Program-made: the position numbers and the translations under genes
Assembly (NCBI GenBank): GCA_036927565.1
Contig: JAYESD010000001.1
Coordinates: 136,699,415 to 136,763,414, forward strand
Direction: 5' to 3'
Length of the DNA stretch: 64,000 nucleotides
From: Tuctoria greenei
Lineage: Eukaryota > Streptophyta > Magnoliopsida > Poales > Poaceae
Notes under the pieces: generated by a model
Seen by the model: only the letters and a program-made list of their open reading frames with translations
Databases searched by the model: none
Told to the model about the DNA's origin: nothing
Part shown: in pieces, positions 35,301 to 46,300 of the stretch
Layout of the letters: each line of letters starts with the position of its first letter
How positions within the stretch are numbered: position 1 is the first letter of the stretch

Positions 35301-36186
35301 CACTCATGGTGCAGCGGCGTGACTGCGCACGCATGGGTCCGGCGAAGGCTTACTCGACCCAACATCGCTCAGGATAGTTGCTGGGGCCGTTGCCAGCGCT
35401 CGGAGCTTCTCCAAAGCCAGCACCACCGCAACACGATCTCCTCAGATCTTGAGGACACCAGAGGACATCAACATCTTGAGGACGAGGTAGCTGTAATGGG
35501 CTACAGCAATAAACCATTACAAGACCGACCTGTTGATAATGGCGTGGTAGGGGAGGCTAACCTCCGCGACGTCGAATAGGATATTCTCCATCCTGAAGTT
35601 CTCGGGTGTCCCGAGGGTCACCCGAAGGTGGATGCAGTCGTACAAGATAACTCTCTCCAGTCCTACCCCTGAGAATGGTCTCGACGAGGATCTTCAGCTT
35701 GTCGAAGGCCGCACGGCTGATGAAGTTGAGGCTGGCACCACCATCTACCAAGACATGGTAGAACTTTACATTCGCGATGGTGGGGTGACGAGGAGGGGCA
35801 GCTGCCCGTCTCCCGCCATGTTCTCGAGGCAGTCGGAGGCATCGAAGCTGATCGGCGTCTCCATCCATCTGTGATGTGGCGCCGGGGCATGTGTATAGGT
35901 TGTCGAAGCCATCGCTCGACGTAGGGTCTTGACGTAGTCCTGGACGTAGGTTCTCAAGATCCTCCACAGATGATGTGGAGTGCTTTGCGACGCTCGTGGT
36001 CGCTGTTGAGGTCAAAGTTCACAGCCTGGTGGACCGTTTCCACAGCGCATTCTAGCCTTTGGAACTTCATCTCCACGTCTCTATCGACACGCTTGTCGAC
36101 CTCTTGTGGCTCGATCTTGCTGCTACTCGCATGCTTGATGAACACCATGATTGGTGAAAGTGCTACCACTTTTTTGAGGAAAAAAT
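35301..36186 (-). pseudogene. Element B protease region; gag missing
   Basis: The protease carries WMETPISFDASDCLENMAGDG near 35870-35800 (frame broken) and the active site VDGGASLNFISRAAFDKL near 35745-35695. Only about 300 bp separate this from the PBS. A complete gag with a zinc knuckle would need well over 1 kb, and neither a gag core nor a knuckle is present. B therefore depended on other elements for capsid protein, or lost gag after insertion. Confidence 0.7.
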
Positions 36187-36206
36187 CCCCTACCTGGCGC
36201 GCCAAA
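36187..36206 (-). other. Primer binding site of element B
   Basis: On the minus strand TTTGGCGCGCCAGGTAGGGG follows the 5' LTR. The TGG at its start fits pairing with a tRNA 3' CCA. It is not the tRNA-Met site used by the other elements; I do not name the tRNA. Confidence 0.65.
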
Positions 36207-37236
36207 TGTCGAAGTGTTAGAGCGACACTTCGCCCGGATCTGCTATGGAGCAGCCCGCAAAAGATCTTTGTTCGGTGGGCTTAGGCCTCAATCAAGTGTT
36301 CTAGCGGATGGAAGTATGAGTAAGTGGTTTTTACGTGGTTTGAGCCGCATAGAGCGTAATACACTACTCCACAGTGAGTGATATTGCTGGTATGTGTGTG
36401 TGTGTGTGATGATTGATGTGTGGATCCCTTGTAACGGTGGTGGTCTGGGCCTTTTATAGACAAGACCAGACGCCTTACAAGTGGGGTCCCGGGGACCAAT
36501 AGGTGGTCCCCGGATGATCTTATCCTAAGGTCTGAGTCTTCTCGCACAAGCTTGCCTGACCGAGGCAGTGAAGACTCACCGTCTTGCCTCCTATCTTGTC
36601 AGTAGCCCACACACCGTTTCTGATGGTGGCAGAAGGTGTCCCGTCGGCCTGTCTTATTGCCGCAAGATACCCACTTGGCCAAGTAGGGTAGGCCTGCGGC
36701 TCCTTCACTATGACGCGATTGGTCGTAGCAGTCTCTGACCGTTAACGTGCTCTGCGTTGGGCACCGGAGGTGGGGGCGCATCTTCAATGTGCGACTTGAA
36801 CAAGGCGCACCATCCCTGGACACCTGCATCTTACCGTCTGAGGCGAGCTGCGGGACACGCGGCAACACCGGGGCTGGTCTCTGCTGGGGAGGTAAGACCT
36901 GATCCTCTGTGATGCGTGGCAGCTCTGGGGCTCGTCAGGGGACGTCGCAGCTATGGGACCTTTCCCTTGGGGGTGCTGGTCCTTGCGCTCCATGCTACGT
37001 GGCTGTAACGAGGGTGTTCCCCAAAGGTTGGATGTGGTCCTGTCCCCACACATGGCATCTTGGGAGCCCGTTGCACCGGAGAGGCCAAGTCCCATCTTCA
37101 AGGCTTACGTGACAGCACCGGAGCTCAATCTGTGGGAGGCTGAGGTCTTGGTTCCCTCAGGACACATGGCGAGTCCGGATGTGCCTTGGTGTGTTCATCT
37201 TGTGTGCGAGGGTACCCCATCTGCAGGGTACCGATA
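36207..37236 (-). repeat. 5' LTR of element B
   Basis: About 1030 bp. On the minus strand it starts TATCGGTACCC (element A starts TGTCGGTACCC, so the terminal TG seems mutated to TA) and ends TAACACTTCGACA next to the PBS. It contains a short GT microsatellite near 36393-36409. The right boundary is supported because the adjoining sequence matches the F LTR from GGGGTGGGTATTGGGG on (compare 63175). Confidence 0.8.
36451..36460 (-). promoter_or_regulatory. TATA box of the B LTR
   Basis: TCTATAAAAG on the minus strand. Confidence 0.55.
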
Positions 37237-37895
37237 GGGGTGGGTATTGGGGTGTTTATATAGAGGTGTATAGGTAGGGTGGCTAGAATTCGAGTTTAAT
37301 GCAGTGGATGTCATGTAGGGGTCCCACATGGGCTCCACAGGGGTTGGGCACGACATTCTTGTGCCTAATTAAGGTAAATACCCAATAGCAAGTCGTGAAG
37401 GAAAGGATTGAATCCGAGTCGGGCACACTGGAAAAGTCCGCTAGGGGCCGAACTAGTCCCTGGGAGTCATAAAATTGAACGGATAAGTCCGGTATCAAGC
37501 CAGATAAATCCGCTCGCAGGCAATCAAAGTTCCAGAGAGTTGAATGGACAAGTCCGGTTCTAGGCCGGACAAGTCCAGGGTATGACTTAGGAAAACATCA
37601 GAAACATTCTCGGACTAGTGCGTAGCATTAACGGAAAAGTCAGGAAAGACAACAAAGAGAAAAACCGGACTAGTCCGGGGTCCAAACCGGACATGTCCGC
37701 CCTACCCTGGGAATAAAAATAGAGAGTTAGATAGACTAGTCTGGGGTCCAAATCCGGACAAGTCCATACTACAACAGGTTTTTATTTGCTTACATTATTA
37801 TAAATTATTTTAAACTTATTCCTTTTGTGTTGCTTAATGCTAAACATGTATGAGAATGTATGCAATGCATGATGGATGAAAATGAGGGTGTTACC
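37237..37895 (-). repeat. 3' LTR of element F, partial (cut by element B)
   Basis: Matches the right-hand 658 bp of the 5' LTR (63178-63836), including the TATA region, the palindromic GGACTAGTCC-type motifs and the terminal CATCCATCATGCATTGC region. The rest lies on the far side of B, outside the window. Confidence 0.85.
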
Positions 37896-40223
37896 CCTTG
37901 AAATGAATCTCGCCCTCGAGATCTGACGTAGAAGAGACGAGATAAGGACATTCTTTCTTGATCTCATCTTCCAGCTCCCATGTTGCTTCCGAATCTGCAT
38001 GATCCTTCCATTGTACTTTGCACCATCGAATCTCCTTGTTTCTTGTGACCCTCTCCTTGGTTTCCAAAATTTTGACAGGTTGCTCCGCATAAGTCAAATC
38101 TGCCTCCAATTCCAATTCTTCCATTAGCACTTGTTCTTTTGGTACCCTTAAGAACTTCTTTAGCTGAGAAAAGTGAAACACATCATGAACATCAGAAAGA
38201 TACGCTGGAATCTCCAACTTATACGCCACTTCTCCACGTTCGCCCAAAATCTTGAATGGTCCAATATAGCGAGGTGCCTCTAACATTAAACCACTTATGA
38301 CCTCGCATAGGTGACACTTTGAGGTATACGAAGTCTCCCACTTCAAAGGCTAAGTTTCTCTTCCTATTATCCGCGTAGCCCTTTTGTCTTGATTGAGCGG
38401 CCCTCAAATTCTCGTGGATCATCTGAACTTGTTTTTCACCCTCTTGCAACACATCAGACCCAAATATTTGGTCCTCTCCCGTCTCGTTCCAAAGCAAGGG
38501 TGTCCTACACTTCCTTCCATATAGTGCTTCATATGGCGACATCTTCAAGCTGGCTTGGTAACTATTGTTGTAGGAAAACTGTGTGTATGGCAAGCTCTTG
38601 TCCCTACTGCGTCCATGATTCAAGGCACAAGCTCTCAACATATCTTCCAATATTTGATTTGTCCTCTCGGTTTGGACATTGGTTTGCGGGTAATAGACTA
38701 AGCTAAAATTTAACCTTGTACCCATAACTTCATGTAGTTTATGCCTGATCCTAGAGGTTAATTGAGAACCTCGGTTCGAAACTATTTTCTTTGGAACTCT
38801 ATGATGGCATAAAATATGCTCCATAGACAATTCTGCTGGCTTTGCGGTGGTATTGGTCGTCTTGATGAGAATGAAATGAGCTGATTTGGTCAACCATCCA
38901 CAATAACCCATATTGAGTCATAGCCAGACAGGGTTCGCGGTAATCCAACTATGAAGTCCATACCAATTTCTTTCCACCTCCACTCCGGAATCTTCAATGG
39001 CTGCAATAATCCAGCTGGCCTTTGATGTTCTCCTTTGACCCATTGGCACACATCACACAAAGCTACATACTCAACTTTGTCCTTTTTCATGCTAGCCCAC
39101 CAATAACATGTCTTCAAGTCTTTGTACATCTTCGTACAACCGGGATGGATTGAGTAAGGCGAGTCATGTGCCTCCTTTAATATCATTTCCCGGATATGCT
39201 TTACATTAGGCACAACAATTCTTCTCCCAAGCCATAAAGTACCTTGATCATCCTCATCATATCTTAATTCCCTCCCTTCATGGGTCCTTCCCTTAATTTC
39301 CTGAATTTCCTCATCCTTGGTCTTACCTTGTCAGATTTCTTTCTCCAAGGTCGAATTTAACTCCATTATTCCCATGTCATTCACAAATCCAAGATTCAAC
39401 TGTTCAAACTCCTTGCATAGCTCGGATGTCAACTCCCAAACAGTGAGTTGGTGGCTCATTCCTTTCCTACTGAAGGCATCGGCCACTACATTGGCATTCC
39501 CTGGGTGATAGTTGATTCCCACATCATAATCCTTGATGAGCTCCAACGATCTTCGTTGCCTCAAATTCAGGTCCGTTTGTGTGAATATCTACTTGATACT
39601 TTTGTGATTTATATAAATCTCACACCTATGACCAAGAATGTAGTGTCTGCATATCTTCAAAGCATGCACTACGGTTGCAAGTTCGAGATCATGCGTGGGA
39701 TAATTCTTCTCATGTTTCTTCAATTGTCTCAATGCATAGGCTACCACTTGATCTTCTTGCATGGGCACACAACCAAGTCCTTTTCTTGATACGCCATAAT
39801 AAATATCAAAACTTTTGCTCACATCCAGCAAAACCAATAGAGGTGTTGTGGTTAACCTCTTCTCTAGCTCCTCAAAGTTGTTTTGACAAGCTTGAGTTCA
39901 TTGGAACGCTTTTCCCTTCATTACAACTCTGTCATGGCTTGGCTATTTTGGAGAAATCCTTGATGACCCGACGGTAATATCCAACCATTCCAAGAAAACT
40001 CCAAATTTCCTTCACGGTTTGCTGCGGTTCCCACTTTAGCACATCCCGCACTTTCCCTGGGTGAACCGATACTCCTCCTCCCGAGATGATATGGACCAAA
40101 AATGACACCTCCCTTAACCAAAATTGGCACTTGCTGAATTTGGCATATAATTGGTGTTCCCTCAATTTCTGCAATGTTAGCCTCAAGTGCTCCTCATGCT
40201 CCTCCTCGGTTTTCGAGTAGATC
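37896..40223 (-). pseudogene. Element F pol, C-terminal half
   Basis: Reading leftwards: end of RT (YSKTEEEHEEHLRLTLQKLREHQLYAKFSK, 40220-39930), RNase H, integrase, chromodomain. The RNase H active motif CDAS is YGVS, so the catalytic Asp is gone. The zinc finger has HPGCTKMYKD and CDVCQWVK. In the integrase core MDFIVGLPRT is kept, the second Asp is Asn (SNRGSQLTSR), and the Glu is kept (VQTERTNQ). GDFVYLKVSPMRGHK precedes a frameshift near 38290. The chromodomain-like end has RWCKVQWKDHADSEATWELE (38020-37950). Frameshifts and stops occur throughout. Confidence 0.85.
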
Positions 40224-40352
40224 TGTAACACCCTCATTTTCATGCATCATGCCCTACATGCACTCGTATACATGTTTAACATTAACCCATAACAAGAGGA
40301 ACCAGTTTAAAACTGATTTGGAGCAAAACCGCACTTAAAAATGTAGGAAAGT

Positions 40353-40676
40353 GCGGACTAGTCCAGTTTTGCTGAGGACTAGTCCGATTTCTCTCTGTCT
40401 AAAAACGGACTTGTCCGTTTTTGCTGCGGATTAGTCCGATATTTGCCTCTGGACAACTTCGTACTTGTCCGATCTTGTGCGGACTAGTCCGATATTCTAT
40501 GAATCCTTGAAAATTTGTTAGGTCCCTGGACTTTTCCGGACTAGTCCGGTGTTCCAGCGGACTTGTCCGTTTTCCTTTCTGACTAAGATCGGACTTGTCC
40601 GATTTTAGGCCAGACTTGTTCGATTTTCTCTCTGGACGACTTCGGACTGGTCCGGTCCTGTCCGGACTTGTCCGAT
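40353..40676. repeat. Array of CGGACTAGTCCG-type palindromes in the G LTR
   Basis: About 12 variants of the 12-bp palindrome CGGAC(T)(A/T)GTCCG at irregular 20-45 bp spacing, with two more at 41204-41232. The same array occurs at 48008-48333, in the F LTRs at 37430-37770 and 63360-63712, and weakly at 62750-62845. Confidence 0.85.
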
Positions 40677-40843
40677 ATTTCGTGACTCCGAGTTTGACCT
40701 TTTGTTTTACGACTTGTTCTTTGGTTTCACGTTAAGTGGGCCTAGGGACGTCGTGCCCAACTCTTTTAGAGCCCATGTCGGACTCTAAACCGGCCTCTAC
40801 TCACCCCAAAACTCGAAATCCATCTAACCCTAGCCTCCACCTC

Positions 40844-40852
40844 CATATAAAC
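40844..40852 (+). promoter_or_regulatory. TATA box in the 5' LTR of G
   Basis: CATATAAAC about 620 bp into the LTR; the same at 48500-48508 in the other LTR. Confidence 0.55.
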
Positions 40853-41465
40853 AACCCCACCCCTTGGTTTGACATCAATTTGCCACTTTTCCACCCACCC
40901 AAACCCTAGTTCGTGGGGAGCGACCATCAAGGAGGGAGGAGAAGATCCCAAGCAAAAGGAAGAAGAGGAGGAAACGAAGGAGGATCAAGATCTCCACCAA
41001 GTTTCGTCCTTCACCACCAATTCATCTCCAAGTTCATCACCAACCCTAGATCATCAAGATCCAAGTGTTACCTCCAAGTTTCTTGGTTCATTGGTTCTAA
41101 ACACCTGGTATACCTTCTATTATCTTTTCCTTACGTGAATTCAACCCCTAATCTCCAAATTCACGTCGATCTAGAAAACCATAATCTGCTGATCTCGCAG
41201 AGGGCGGACTTGTCCGGTCCCTAGCGGACTAGTCCGATCTTCCTAGTTAAATTGTGTTATATTGACTCTAAAATTTGATCTAATCGAATCCAAACCTGTA
41301 TAAACTTGTTAAAAGCTATTAGAACTAGTTAGTGATCTTTAAAAGCAATCTAGTAACAAGTTCTACCTTGCATTTGCATCAATCATGCATGTCATGTCAT
41401 ATTGAGTAATATTTGTGCACTCTTTGATTGTGTTTTTTGTCTTGTATGTTTATTGTGTGGATTAG

Positions 41466-42738
41466 ACGGATTTGCACTAGAAAGTGCCGCGGAGGATCTA
41501 CAGCACCAGGAGTTTGAAGGCTTTGACCCTAATCAACAGCAAGAGCAAGGCAAGTGTCCTTGAAGCATATTGATCCTGTTTTTAAAATAAATGTTTTGTT
41601 TACAAAACTGCATGCTTGTGTCAATTTGATGGGAATCCTATGGTAGGAAGTTTACTAGACTTGCTAAACCACCTCGTCACCTGGAATTTATGGTAGAGCG
41701 TCGGGATGGACTTTTTACCTTTTGCTTCGCTTAATCAACTGGGATGCAAAACAGCTATACCGCTCAATTTATTTATGCATGGATGAGAGTATGGTTAACA
41801 TGAACTGGTTAAATATGGTATGGTAATGGGTGATCTAAGCAAGCCCGGTATGTGGATGGGTTGGATGTAATGGTGGTTTGCTTGCTTTAGATCTAAGGAC
41901 CGGTTCATGCGAGGATAAGCCAAGACTACAGTGCCACCACGAGGCCAAGTATGGGTGCGGCGTAGCTGATTAATTAGGGCTTTGCTAGTGCTGTTTGGAC
42001 CATTGTGGATGCTCGGGGAAGGGGTAGTCGGATTGGGTTTGTTGATGATTGGTGGGACTACCCTGGGATCCGAATGGCTCAAGAGGGGGCCCTTGGTTGA
42101 AGATGTGCTCAGTTGGAGGCATCGCCACCGGTGAAACCTCAGTGGGGTCTAAATAGGCTAGTAAGCCCTTTGTAAAGGCTATTTTGTGATCTCTTGGCCA
42201 TACATCAAAGGATGTGTAATTGGCATAAGGGAGGTTCTTTAGTCGCCGACGGGTGATGAAATCACAAACACGTGGGTAAAGAGGTACAAACTCTGCAGAG
42301 TTAATTAAAACTATCATGATAGCTGTGCTCCCGGTTATGAGCGCCTGGATGACCTACATGATTAGAGGGAAATTGGAATTTGGGATGGTTATGGTCTGGT
42401 AATGGTTATGGATGGTTATGGATTAATTTCTGGTATTGAATATGGTTATTGACGATGGTGAAATCTGGAATTATTGATGATGGTAATGAATTCAGTTTGG
42501 TATTATGATATTACTCGTGATTATGATGGGATTACTTCACATACATATAATATATTGCTTTTCAAATGTTTTACTGTACTTTTCAGCACTTTGCCATTAT
42601 TATTGTCGTCATTTGAATCATCCACATGTCATACTTTCCATACTTGCTGAGTACGACATGTACTCACTCTTGCAATCCCCCACCCCAACAGTTGCAGGTC
42701 AGGATTGGGAGTTTAATGGCGATAATGCAGAGTTCTAG
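41466..42738 (+). CDS. Putative small spliced gene inside the G 5' LTR (two exons seen)
   Basis: Exon 41466-41549 (84 nt, acceptor GGATTAG) reads in the +2 phase to EDLQHQEFEGFDPN and ends at CAAG|GCAAGT, a strong GC-AG type donor. Exon 42698-42738 (41 nt, acceptor GTTGCAG) completes the codon and reads QDWEFNGDNAEF then TAG. Element F has the same two exons with identical lengths, phases, donor and stop position, and differences fall mostly at third codon positions. The first exon and start codon are not identified: the leader exon near 40870-41107 has a plausible GT donor at 41108 but no open frame in the needed phase. Function unknown. Confidence 0.4.
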
Positions 42739-43049
42739 GCTGTGTCTACCGTCAGCTTTGCCTGTGGTGTTGATTGGAGCTGCGCATACATACCCTGTCG
42801 CTTATGCTGCATAGTTGTTTAGATGGCTTAATTAGTTTATTTCCACTGCATTAGTTGAACTTGTCATTAATATTCATTAGAGTTTGTATTCGAGGATAAT
42901 CTGGTTTGTGTAATAAAATTTGGTCAATTAATCTTGTCTTGTGGTAATTTTCTGTATACTCTTTTGTGATTGCACTCGTGTATGTGTGATGAACATCCTG
43001 GGCACACATGTGCGTTAGCTTGGTTCGTTTTTCAGAACCTGGCGTCACA

Positions 43050-43320
43050 GATTGGTATGAGAGCCACAGGTTGACCGTAGGATGCAGCCTAGATAGAATG
43101 GACACTTTAGAGCACATAGGAGCACTCAGGAATCGATGTGTTTTTACTTGGAGTGCTGTTGGCTATATATATTGTTTGCTTGTGTGCTTAATAGAGGGTT
43201 TTGGGATGCCTTAGCATTGCCATGTCCACCTAGGCTAGTGTAGCTAGTTGTTTAGTTTCATATCCGTTGATGCATATAGTTGGGGACGTTTTCTAATTCT
43301 TACCTACTGCTTTTATTCAG
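43050..43320 (+). other. PBS and leader of element G
   Basis: GATTGGTATGAGAGCC follows the LTR and matches the initiator tRNA-Met site TGGTATCAGAGC with one mismatch. The remaining leader has no gene. Confidence 0.8.
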
Positions 43321-46300
43321 ATGGTGAGGACTCGCAAACAGAGGGATGGCAATGATGAAGAGGAGAACAATGGAGTGCCTCAGAACAACAATGGGCAAGG
43401 ATCTACTCAGGGAGGTATCAACATCGAGCAGCTATTGGCCATGCAAAACCAGCTCATGCAGACCATGATACAGACTATGGGACAGCTGCAGGCTGGTAAT
43501 ATCAACAATCAGCCCCACATGCCTCCACCGCCACCCCCGCCTCCTCATAACTGGTTGGGAGAGTTTATGAGGACTAGGCCGCCAACCTTTGCTCAAGCCG
43601 CAAACCCTATGGATGCGGATGATTGGCTCAAGTCCGTGGAGAAGAAGCTAGCTATTGTCCAATGTAGTGACCGGGAGAAGGTGCTATTTGCTTCTCATCA
43701 ACTAGTTGGAGCAGCTGCGGATTGGTGGGATGCTTATTGCAATGCTCATGAGAACCAAGAAAGAATCACTTGGGCCGAATTCAAGGAGAATTTTCGTTCT
43801 CATTATGTGCCCGAGGGAGTTATGATCTTGAAGAGGCAAGAATTTGAGAATTTAAGGCAAGGAAGATCAAGCGTGAGTGAATATCTCAATAAATTCACTC
43901 AACTCTCAAGGTATGCGCCTGAGGATGTTAGTCGGGACAGCCGGAAACAATATTTGTTCATGAGAGGCTTGAACAATGAGATCCAAGTGCAATTGCTCAA
44001 TAGTGACTATTTCAACTTCCAGAAGCTTGTGGACAAAGAAATTGTGGTTGAGAACAAGATCCGTGAGATGGAGCAAGAAATCAAGAGGAAGGCGCCGTAT
44101 CAAGGACAGCAACAAGGAAGTAATGTGCGCCCTCGCTTTTCGCCGCCCAATGCGCCTCATTACAGCTCCTCTATTCCTGCTCAGCGCCCTGGTTATGCGC
44201 CGCGCCCAACTCAGTTTGTGCAGCAGCGCCCTGTTATGCAAGCACCTAGGCCTCCAATGCCTTATGAGCCTCGTGCTAATTTTCCTGCTGCACATGCTCA
44301 AAACCAAGCTCGTCCCAACAATTCTGGTGGGGTTAAGAAGTGTTATACTTGTGGAGAAGCTGGACACTTTGCGCATCAATGTCCTAAGTCAGGCCTTGGT
44401 CAAGGAAGCAATGCACCGAGGCAAAACCCAAGACCCAATGGAGGACAGCCACAAGGAAGCCGTGGACAACAGAATTTTGCTCGTGGCAATGTGAACCATG
44501 TCTCTACGGAGGATGCTCAACAAGCGGATGACGTGGTCATTGGTATGTTTCTCACCAACTCCAACCCTGCGACTATGTTATTTGATTCTGGAGCATCGCA
44601 TTCATTCATTGCATCGAAGTATGTTGCCAAGTATAGTTTTCCTATCTCTCATATGAAGTTTACTCTGTTGGTTAAGTCTCCTGGAGGAGAGATGAGGACA
44701 AATATAGTATGTCCAAAAGTAAGCCTTAGAATAAGGGGGGTAGACTTCTCCGCCAACCTTATAGTTTTGGATTCTCAAGGATTGGACATTATACTTGGTA
44801 TGGACTGGTTGAGGAAGCACAATGGAGTTATTGAGTGTGCCACAAAGACGGTGAAGTTGACCAATGAGGAAGGGATCACCGTAGAATTTGAAGCACCTCA
44901 AACCGCACCGAAGCAATTGGAATTGAATCATATGGACGGTGCCGCAATTGAGGAGATTCCAGTGGTGTGTGAATTTTTGGATGTTTTTCCGAATGAGTTG
45001 CCAGGTATGCCACCCGATCGAGACATTGAGTTTGTTATTGATTTAATACCTGGAACTGCACCTATAGCTAAGAGGCCGTATAGGATGCCTCCTATGGAAT
45101 TAGCAGAGCTCAAGAAGCAAATTCAAGAGCAATTGGAGAAGGGTTTTATTCGCCCAAGCTCTTCACCTTGGGGAGCACCCGTTTTATTTGTGGACAAGAA
45201 GGATGGAACGCAAAGGATGTGCGTGGATTACCGAGCTCTCAACGAGGTAACAATCAAGAACAAGTACACCTTGCCGCGCATAGAAGACTTATTTGATCAG
45301 ATGAACGGTGCCTGTGTATTTTCCAAGATTGATTTGAGGTCGGGATACTTTCAAATGAAGATTAGACCATCGGACATACCCAAGAAAACTTTTAGGACAC
45401 GGTATGGATCTTATGAGTACACCGTGATGTCTTTTGGATTGACAAATGCACCTGCCTACTTTATGTACCTCATGAATAAGGTCTTCATGGAGTACTTAGA
45501 TAAGTTCGTTGTGGTGTTTATTGATGATATTATGATCTACTCGAAGGATGAGAAGGAACATGAGGAACACTTGAGGCTTACGTTGCAGAAGCTACGAGAA
45601 CACCAATTGTATGCCAAGTTCAGTAAATGTCAATTCTGGTTACGGGAAGTTTCTTTCTTAGGCCATATTATTTCTGGAGGAGGAGTGTCGGTTGACCCCG
45701 GAGAAGTAAGAGACGTGTTGAAGTGGGAGCCGCCGCAAAATGTCAAGGAAATAAGGAGTTTTCTTGGGATGGCTAGATATTACCGTCGGTTTATCAAGGA
45801 TTTTTCCAAGATAGCCAAGCCTATGACGGAGTTGCTAATGAAGGGAAAGGCGTTCCAATGGACTGAAGCTTGTCAAAACAGTTTTGAGGAGTTGAACAAG
45901 AGGTTGACAACAGCCCCAATTTTGGTATTGCCGGATGTAAGCAAGAGTTTCGACATCTATTGTGATGCATCAAGATAAGGACTTGGATGTGTATTGATGC
46001 AAGAAGGTCAAGTGGTCGCCTATGCGTCAAGACAATTGAAGAAACATGAGCAGAATTACCCCACGCATGATCTTGAACTAGCAGCCGTGGTACATGCATT
46101 GAAGATTTGGAGACACTATATTCTTGGACATAGGTGTGAAATTTACACGGATCATAAGAGTTTGAAGTATATTTTCACACAAACGGATCTGAACTTGAGG
46201 CAACGAAGATGGTTGGAGCTCATCAAAGATTATGATTTGGGGATCAACTATCATCCGGGAAAAGCCAATGTAGTGGCCGATGCTTTGAGTAGAAAGGGAG

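Larger units (their letters stand above)
11314..37236 (-). mobile_element. Element B: Tat-lineage Ty3/gypsy retrotransposon, interrupted by C and D
   Basis: Minus-strand element. Reading leftwards: 5' LTR (37236-36207), PBS, protease with no gag, RT, split RNase H, second RNase H, [element D], integrase, spacer, 70-bp tandem array split by [element C], and antisense gene. Its 3' LTR is not seen; element A or the unassigned stretch lies where it is expected. Both interruptions can be closed exactly by removing C and D with one TSD copy each. On the right it abuts the LTR of F; GGGGT at 37237-37241 is the candidate TSD. Confidence 0.8.
40224..43049 (+). repeat. 5' LTR of element G
   Basis: 2826 bp. 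U3 (to about 40875) contains an array of short palindromes; a TATA box is at 40844-40852. Downstream lies a region with splice-like signals and two small exons (41466-41549 and 42698-42738), plus a block around 42120-42200 conserved with element F. Confidence 0.95.

Noticed and set aside
40869..41138. 89-codon frame in the G LTRs (also 48525-48794)
   Set aside because: The counterpart in F does not keep this frame; it looks like leader RNA, not a gene. It may still be the transcript's first exon.
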